Shown here piece after piece: positions 58,876 to 64,000 of a stretch of DNA of 64,000 nucleotides. Numbering within the stretch: position 1 is the stretch's first letter; the number at the start of each line of letters is the position of its first letter. The notes under the pieces are model-generated. The model was not told the origin of the DNA. It made no database searches and saw nothing but the letters and a program-made list of their open reading frames with translations. The DNA is from SB11 sp964584305. Its GTDB lineage: Bacteria > Bacteroidota > Bacteroidia > UBA8524. The DNA is taken from contig CAZOZL010000006.1 of NCBI GenBank assembly GCA_964584305.1, positions 62,001-126,000 of the forward strand, given 5' to 3'. A program made the translations under genes and the position numbers.

Positions 58876-60159
58876 CTATATCTCAAAAGCACGTTTTATC
58901 TCGTTACTTCGGTTAGCATCTAATCGTAACAAGATAAACAACATGATGGTAAAACTAAGTAATGATGAGCCGCCGTAACTAAAAAAAGGAAGCGGAATAC
59001 CTACCACAGGAAATATGCCAATAGTCATCCCTATATTTATGGCAAAGTGAAAAAATAGTATCGAGGTTACACAATAGGCATACACCCGATTAAACCGGCT
59101 TCGCTGTCGTTCAGCAATTTGCACTATCCGTATTAGCAGTAAAACATATAGGGCAACTAAGAAAAACGAGCCTACAAAACCATATTCCTCGCCAATGGTA
59201 CAAAAAATAAAGTCGGTATTTTGTTCAGGTACAAAACGCAAGCGAGTTTGCGTACCTCCTAAAAATCCCTTTCCATACAAGCCTCCTGAACCTATTGCTA
59301 CTTTGCTTTGGTACACATTATATCCTACATCTTTATTATCTATTTTCAAGCCAAGCATCACATCTATGCGTTCTCTTTGGTGGGGTTTAAGTACATTATC
59401 TTGCACATAGCCTACGCTTAATACCTCGCCAATAGTAGCCACTGCAAATACAATTAGCAATACCACTGCACGCCTGTTGTTCCTGATTAATAAATACAGT
59501 ATAGCAGCAATACAAGCAATAATAATAATGAGTAAAAGTTTACCTATTAATAAAGATAAAAGGAAAATAACGCCTACTAATACCCCCGTAAATAGCCAAA
59601 ACCCTGATAATCCTTCACGGTACAAAACCAATATAAAAGCAGCAAATACCATTGCGCTCCCAGTATCGTTTTGCAGTAGTATAAGTGCCATAGGCAGCAT
59701 AAAAAGGCTAAAACTTATAATTTGAGTTTTTTTATCTTTAAAACTAATGCCATAACCGCTTAAAAACTTGGCTAATGCTAATGCGGTGGCAAATTTTGCA
59801 AACTCGGAAGGTTGAAACTTGAAAGAGCCTATTACAAACCATGATAATGCCCCGCCCGTAGTTTTTTTCACTAAAAAGAAAATGGAAACCAGCGAGAGTA
59901 CTACTACCCCATATATTATATACGCAAAGGCAGGATATACCCTGTGGTCTAACAAAAGAATAATTAGTGCGGTAACAAATGCCAGCGAAATCCAAATAAT
60001 TTGCCTGCCGTAACTATTTTTAAGCGAAAGTATATCAGTATTGGGGTTATAATCAGCAGAGTATATTGCCAGCCAGCCCCATGCTACCATTACTATATAA
60101 ATTAGTATGGTAAGCCAATCAAAGGTAGAGGTTCTTATACTCCGCTCATCGTTGTACAT
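58876..60159 (-). CDS. rodA: Peptidoglycan glycosyltransferase RodA
   Basis: 427 residues, a SEDS-family polymerase that makes lateral-wall glycan strands together with PBP2. About ten membrane helices. Signature blocks are FIFCTIGEEYGFVGSFF and GIPLPFFSYGGSSLLSFTIML near the C-terminus, with KPHQRERIDVMLG and VYQSKVAIGSGGLYGKGFLGG (catalytic Asp/Glu region) in the middle. It overlaps mrdA by 14 bases and ends the mre operon. Confidence 0.96.
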   Translation of the reverse strand: MYNDERSIRTSTFDWLTILIYIVMVAWGWLAIYSADYNPNTDILSLKNSYGRQIIWISLAFVTALIILLLDHRVYPAFAYIIYGVVVLSLVSIFFLVKKTTGGALSWFVIGSFKFQPSEFAKFATALALAKFLSGYGISFKDKKTQIISFSLFMLPMALILLQNDTGSAMVFAAFILVLYREGLSGFWLFTGVLVGVIFLLSLLIGKLLLIIIIACIAAILYLLIRNNRRAVVLLIVFAVATIGEVLSVGYVQDNVLKPHQRERIDVMLGLKIDNKDVGYNVYQSKVAIGSGGLYGKGFLGGTQTRLRFVPEQNTDFIFCTIGEEYGFVGSFFLVALYVLLLIRIVQIAERQRSRFNRVYAYCVTSILFFHFAINIGMTIGIFPVVGIPLPFFSYGGSSLLSFTIMLFILLRLDANRSNEIKRAFEI

Positions 60160-61981
60160 TTTGCAGGTTTTTTATAAGATTACTGTTAAGCATACGTTCT
60201 TCAAGCCACTTCCGTTTTTGGGGTATATGTTTTTTAATATAATATTCCATCATAAGGCTGGCCATGGGGGCTGCCCATGTGCTGCCATAGCCAGCATTTT
60301 CTACCATTACTGCTACTGCAATTTTTGAGTTGTGCATGGGTGCAAAACCAAAAAACACGGAGTGGTCTTTGCCGTGTGGGTTTTGCGATGTTCCTGTTTT
60401 GCCACATACTTGTATACTATCAATTTTTGCTGAACGAGCGGTTCCGCTATTTACCACACGTTGCATCCCTTCTACCACTACCTCAAAATGTTGAGTATCA
60501 ACCGTGGTATAGCGTTTTTTAGTAAATTTTTCGGGAATGGCTCCGTTTTTGTCATAGCTTTTTAAAATATGAGGAGTATAAAAAATGCCCCTATTAGCTA
60601 CTATTGCTACAATATTTGCCATTTGTAGTGGCGTAATGCCCACCTCGCCTTGCCCAATGGCTATGGAAATAATATTGGTGCTTCGCCATGATTTTTTGTA
60701 CAGCTTATCAAAATAGTCTGATGTATATAATATTCCTTTCGACTCGCCAAACAAGTCAATACCTAAGCGACTACCCACGCCAAAAGACTGCATATGTTTA
60801 TACCAGTTGGTATATGCTTCGGCTGTGGTTTTAAATTTCTTTTGGTCGAGAATAGCACGGAAAACTTGGCAAAAATAGGGGTTGCAGCTTTGCTCTATCC
60901 CCGCTCGTAAATCTAAAGGCGAGTAGTGGCTATGGCTACATTTTACGGTATGGTTGCCCACCCTATACCCACCACCACAGTAATAGGCGGTTTGTGGGGT
61001 TATCACCCCTTCTTCTAATGCTATCAGTGATTCTACAATTTTAAAAATAGACCCTGGGGGGTAGGGCGCACTTAGCGGGCGGTTGTACAAAGGTCTTAAT
61101 GGGTTGCGTAGCAATTTCATATAGTTGTTGCCCCGCTGCCTGCCCACAAACATATTAGGATTGTAACCAGGGCTGCTTACTAATGCCAAAATTTCTCCCG
61201 TGGCTGGTTCAATGGCTACAATACTACCTATTTTGTTTGCTAATAAACGTTCGCCGTAGGCTTGCAAATCAGCATCAAGGGTAACATTAATATTTGTTCC
61301 GTTTACTGCTGCGGTATCGTATTTACCATCGTTATAAGGTCCAATTTCTCGCCCCCAAACATCCACCATCATATTGCGTACGCCTTTTTTGCCCCGCAAT
61401 AGTTCTTCGTAAGAGCGTTCTATACCTGCAAGCCCTACATACTCGCCTTGGCGGTAATATCCGTTTGATTGTTTTATGCGTTTTTCCGACACCTCGCCTA
61501 TGCTGCCCAGTACGTGTGCCATAGTGGTGGTATTGTATTTTCTATCGGTACGTACTTCAATAAAAAAACCTGTGAATTTGTATAGCTTTTCTTGAAATGT
61601 AGCGAAGGTTTTGGGCGAAATTTGTTTCTGAAATATGGACGATTTTCTGCTACCGTGCCGCACAATAACATTTAGCATCTCTTTCTCAAATTTTTTACGG
61701 CTTATGTTTAGCAGTTTGCAAAAGGTAGCAGTGTCTAAGCCTTTAACTTGACGCGGAACTACCATTAAATCATACACTACATCATTATATACAAGCAACT
61801 TACCATTACGGTCATATATTAAACCTCGAGGCGGAAACTGTACAATCTCACGTTTTGATATGTCCATAGCAATTTCGCCATAGCTATTATCTACTACTTG
61901 CAGGTAAAACAAGCGGATAACGAGTACTAAACCTACCAGCCCGAAAATAAAATAATATAAATAGTGTCTTCCTTCTGACAT
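60146..61981 (-). CDS. mrdA: Penicillin-binding protein 2 (transpeptidase)
   Basis: 611 residues. N-terminal membrane helix at about 8-28 (YYFIFGLVGLVLVIRLFYLQVV). Dimerisation domain follows (PRGLIYDRNGKLLVYN). The transpeptidase domain has the SxxK motif SIFK at 311-314, SCN at 365-367 and KTG at 528-530. It cross-links new peptidoglycan in the elongasome with RodA. It overlaps rodA by 14 bases and is 3 bases after mreD. Confidence 0.96.
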   Translation of the reverse strand: MSEGRHYLYYFIFGLVGLVLVIRLFYLQVVDNSYGEIAMDISKREIVQFPPRGLIYDRNGKLLVYNDVVYDLMVVPRQVKGLDTATFCKLLNISRKKFEKEMLNVIVRHGSRKSSIFQKQISPKTFATFQEKLYKFTGFFIEVRTDRKYNTTTMAHVLGSIGEVSEKRIKQSNGYYRQGEYVGLAGIERSYEELLRGKKGVRNMMVDVWGREIGPYNDGKYDTAAVNGTNINVTLDADLQAYGERLLANKIGSIVAIEPATGEILALVSSPGYNPNMFVGRQRGNNYMKLLRNPLRPLYNRPLSAPYPPGSIFKIVESLIALEEGVITPQTAYYCGGGYRVGNHTVKCSHSHYSPLDLRAGIEQSCNPYFCQVFRAILDQKKFKTTAEAYTNWYKHMQSFGVGSRLGIDLFGESKGILYTSDYFDKLYKKSWRSTNIISIAIGQGEVGITPLQMANIVAIVANRGIFYTPHILKSYDKNGAIPEKFTKKRYTTVDTQHFEVVVEGMQRVVNSGTARSAKIDSIQVCGKTGTSQNPHGKDHSVFFGFAPMHNSKIAVAVMVENAGYGSTWAAPMASLMMEYYIKKHIPQKRKWLEERMLNSNLIKNLQNVQR

Positions 61982-61984
61982 AAT

Positions 61985-62506
61985 CTATACCTCCTTTGGG
62001 CGGATTTTATACAGCAAAAGCTGAAGGATAAAAATTAAGAAAACAGTAATTGCCGTGCTAATTGCTATGGTGAGCAGGGTGTATATTATCCCTCGTGTGG
62101 TAGCTACATCTAAAAAAGTAAATACTAAAAGATATACCAATGATAGGCTTACAGCATAAAAACCAAACAAGCGATAGCCAAGGGTAAACAAATTGGGTTC
62201 AATAGCTTTTTCGGCATCTTCTTTACTAATAAACAAGGGTAATAGGTATATTCTTAGGTAGCCAGCAGCTACCATGCTAAAGGCGTGCATCCCTCCTGTT
62301 TCTGAAAAAAAATCGGCTATAAGCCCCACCCCAAAACAAAGCAGCAAAACAACCCACGATTTAATATTAGTAGGCAATACCATCACAAAAAGCACATACA
62401 GTATAGGCGTAACCAACCTGCCCAGTTGTATAGGGTCTAACACAACGGTTTGCAAAAGCAATATGCCAGCAAAATAAAGCAGGTATCGTAGTATGCTATT
62501 GGGCAT
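61985..62506 (-). CDS. mreD: Rod shape-determining protein MreD
   Basis: 173 residues, about five membrane helices (RYLLYFAGILLLQTVVL, PILYVLFVMVLP, WVVLLLCFGVGLIADFFSETGGMHAFSMVAAGYLRIY, LFGFYAVSLSLVYLLVFTFL, ISTAITVFLIFILQLLLY). GLIADFFSETGGMHA is the family hallmark. It stabilises the MreBCD complex in the inner membrane. It overlaps mreC by 11 bases. Confidence 0.93.
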   Translation of the reverse strand: MPNSILRYLLYFAGILLLQTVVLDPIQLGRLVTPILYVLFVMVLPTNIKSWVVLLLCFGVGLIADFFSETGGMHAFSMVAAGYLRIYLLPLFISKEDAEKAIEPNLFTLGYRLFGFYAVSLSLVYLLVFTFLDVATTRGIIYTLLTIAISTAITVFLIFILQLLLYKIRPKEV

Positions 62507-63332
62507 TAATATTATACTTTTTTTCTAAGGTATCTTGTTCTTGGGCATACAAGTTTTGTATTACATATACTTTGTATAGGTTTTCAAAATTAGTATGTAG
62601 TTTCACTTTGGTGGTATAAAAATTTTCCCCTTCTGGTATATAGGCTTCTTCAAGTATGCCAATGGGTATATTTTCAGGAAAAATGCTACTTAAATTACTG
62701 GTAACTATTTCCATGCCCTTTTTTAGAGGAATGTGCATATTAATATCTTTTAAAACAGCGTAGCGGGCATCGTTACCGTCCCATTTTATAGAACCATTGT
62801 TTAAAACACTATCAATTTTTGGGGGGATAAGTGTAAAGCTATTTAGTAATGATATTACGGTACAAAAATGGGTGGATACTTTGTGTACTATGCCCACTAT
62901 CCCTTGCGGACTAATCACCCCCATATCTTCTTTCACGCCGTGTTTGCTGCCAATATTTAGGGTGATATAATTGTTTTTTAGGTGGGTGGTATTGCGTACT
63001 ACTTCAGCAGGTATATACAGGTATTTTTGGTGTAGGGTGGTATCTGCTTTTAGGGTAAATATGGCAGTATCAATATATTGCGATTTTACTAATAAAGCCC
63101 GCAAACGTGCATTCTCTTGGTGCAGTTTATCGTTCTCATCCTGTAATGAAAAATAGGCTTCTATACTGCTTATACCTTGATAAAAATTGCCTGTAACTTG
63201 GTTTGATGTAGAAATAAAAATTGCTTGTTGGTAATGGTTGTGCCGTATGTATAGCGAAAATGAGACTACCTGAAGCAACACGAAAATGAAGAATAAATGG
63301 AAGCGGGCTAAAAAGAGCAGCAGGTTTCGCAT
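62496..63332 (-). CDS. mreC: Rod shape-determining protein MreC
   Basis: 278 residues. One N-terminal membrane helix at about 10-28 (FHLFFIFVLLQVVSFSLYI) is followed by a coiled coil (DENDKLHQENARLRALLVKS) and the periplasmic beta domain (AEVVRNTTHLKNNYITLNIGSKHGVKEDMGVISPQGIVGIV). It links MreB to PBP2. The gene follows mreB by 20 bases. Confidence 0.95.
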   Translation of the reverse strand: MRNLLLFLARFHLFFIFVLLQVVSFSLYIRHNHYQQAIFISTSNQVTGNFYQGISSIEAYFSLQDENDKLHQENARLRALLVKSQYIDTAIFTLKADTTLHQKYLYIPAEVVRNTTHLKNNYITLNIGSKHGVKEDMGVISPQGIVGIVHKVSTHFCTVISLLNSFTLIPPKIDSVLNNGSIKWDGNDARYAVLKDINMHIPLKKGMEIVTSNLSSIFPENIPIGILEEAYIPEGENFYTTKVKLHTNFENLYKVYVIQNLYAQEQDTLEKKYNINAQ

Positions 63333-63352
63333 GGTTTACTATCCCATATTTA

Positions 63353-64000
63353 TCAGGTCATCAAAAATTTAAAGCTATCAATATTTTTAAGGGCAATGCC
63401 TGTACCTCTTACTACGGCACGCAAAGGATCGTCTGCTATATAAACGGGTAGTTTGGTTTTGGCGGCAATACGTTTGTCCAATCCGCGTAGTAATGCGCCC
63501 CCGCCTGTTAGGTATAATCCTGTTTGGTAAATATCTGCCGAAAGCTCGGGCGGTGTTAGTTCTAATGCTCTTAGTACTGCTTCTTCAATTTTCGATATTG
63601 ATTTATCTAAGGATAAAGCAATTTCAGAGTAGTTTACTTTTATTTGCTTGGGGATGCCCGTCATCAAATCACGCCCATTAACGGCAAAATCTTCGGGAGG
63701 GTTTTCAAGTTCGCTAAGTGCCGCCCCTACTTCAATTTTCATACGCTCTGCGGTACGCTCACCAATAAGCAAATTGTGCTGGCGGCGCATATAGTCAGTA
63801 ATATCAGCAGTAAATTCATCTCCCGCCACTCTAATACTTTGGTCGCACACAATACCGCCAAGTGCTATTACTGCAATCTCGGTAGTTCCGCCGCCTATAT
63901 CTATCACCATATTGCCCATAGGTTCAGAAACATCTATACCTATACCAATAGCGGCAGCCATAGGTTCGTGTATTAAATATACTTCTTTTCCGCCTGCACG
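63353..64000 (-). CDS. mreB: Rod shape-determining protein MreB (partial, N-terminus outside window)
   Basis: The minus-strand frame is open to base 64000, giving the last 215 residues. It reads RAGGKEVYLIHEPMAAAIGIGID, then the phosphate-binding block MVIDIGGGTTEIAVIALGG, and later TGLYLTGGGALLRGLDKRI, all typical of MreB. The protein forms actin-like filaments that steer wall synthesis. The ATG at 63961 is internal and not the start. First visible gene of the mreBCD-mrdA-rodA operon. Confidence 0.96.
   Translation of the reverse strand, partial: RAGGKEVYLIHEPMAAAIGIGIDVSEPMGNMVIDIGGGTTEIAVIALGGIVCDQSIRVAGDEFTADITDYMRRQHNLLIGERTAERMKIEVGAALSELENPPEDFAVNGRDLMTGIPKQIKVNYSEIALSLDKSISKIEEAVLRALELTPPELSADIYQTGLYLTGGGALLRGLDKRIAAKTKLPVYIADDPLRAVVRGTGIALKNIDSFKFLMT

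Noticed and set aside
1..64000. CRISPR array, prophage, insertion sequence or integron
   Set aside because: No regularly spaced repeats, transposase, integrase or phage structural genes were found.

Overview
This A+T-rich window looks like chromosomal DNA of a Bacteroidota bacterium. The strongest markers are a complete SprA (the giant outer-membrane channel of the type IX secretion system, T9SS), two proteins with type A T9SS sorting domains, and two with gliding-motility or type B C-terminal domains. Other Bacteroidota traits are PKD-repeat surface proteins, HU-CCDC81/SPOR and DUF4175 proteins, and promoters of the TAnnTTTG (-7) type close to start codons. No rRNA, insertion sequence, prophage or CRISPR array was seen. 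One tRNA (Pro, GGG) is present.

Layout. 1-4.4 kb: a cut-off STAS-like gene, a short-chain dehydrogenase, two flavin-linked reductases, a decayed DUF433/DUF5615 toxin-antitoxin pair, an alpha/beta hydrolase and a DinB-fold protein. 4.5-11.8 kb (minus strand): an ECF sigma factor, an overlapping membrane protein that joins an anti-sigma-like N-terminus to PKD repeats and a type B-like C-terminus, a 1544-residue PKD surface protein, and a YbjN-like gene. 11.8-16.6 kb (plus): two tandemly duplicated lipoproteins and a 1011-residue T9SS cargo protein of unknown function. 16.7-22.6 kb (minus): HU/SPOR protein, exbB, exbD, a TonB-like protein, folC and cysS. 22.9-32.5 kb: DUF4175 coiled-coil protein, DGPF/YCII protein with an ECF42-type sigma factor, a small membrane protein, thiamine pyrophosphokinase, and an overlapping lipoprotein/beta-barrel pair.

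32.5-47.2 kb (minus): PadR regulator with a PspC/GIN-domain membrane protein, tRNA-Pro, mechanosensitive channel, glutamate dehydrogenase family enzyme, anmK and sprA. 47.2-48.6 kb: ruvA and purQ. 48.8-54.3 kb: an inorganic-carbon or anion locus with two beta carbonic anhydrases, a SulP transporter, a bestrophin channel and a DUF2490 protein, facing a TetR-type regulator. 54.5-58.8 kb: an apparent copper/redox locus with an AraC regulator carrying a CxxC metal-binding-like N-terminus, two diheme MauG/CCP lipoproteins, a T9SS-sorted MbnP protein and an HYC_CC_PP protein. 58.9-64 kb: the elongasome operon mreB (cut off), mreC, mreD, mrdA (PBP2), rodA.

Functional themes. Several genes depend on SprA and the T9SS for export. 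The sigma/membrane-protein/PKD cluster may link surface display to transcription. The MbnP-MauG set resembles the MbnP/MbnH pair of methanobactin systems, moved to a T9SS-exported setting. The carbonic anhydrase set probably interconverts and moves bicarbonate; one of the two enzymes has Gln in place of the usual active-site Arg. Family assignments rest on motifs read by eye; no database search was run.
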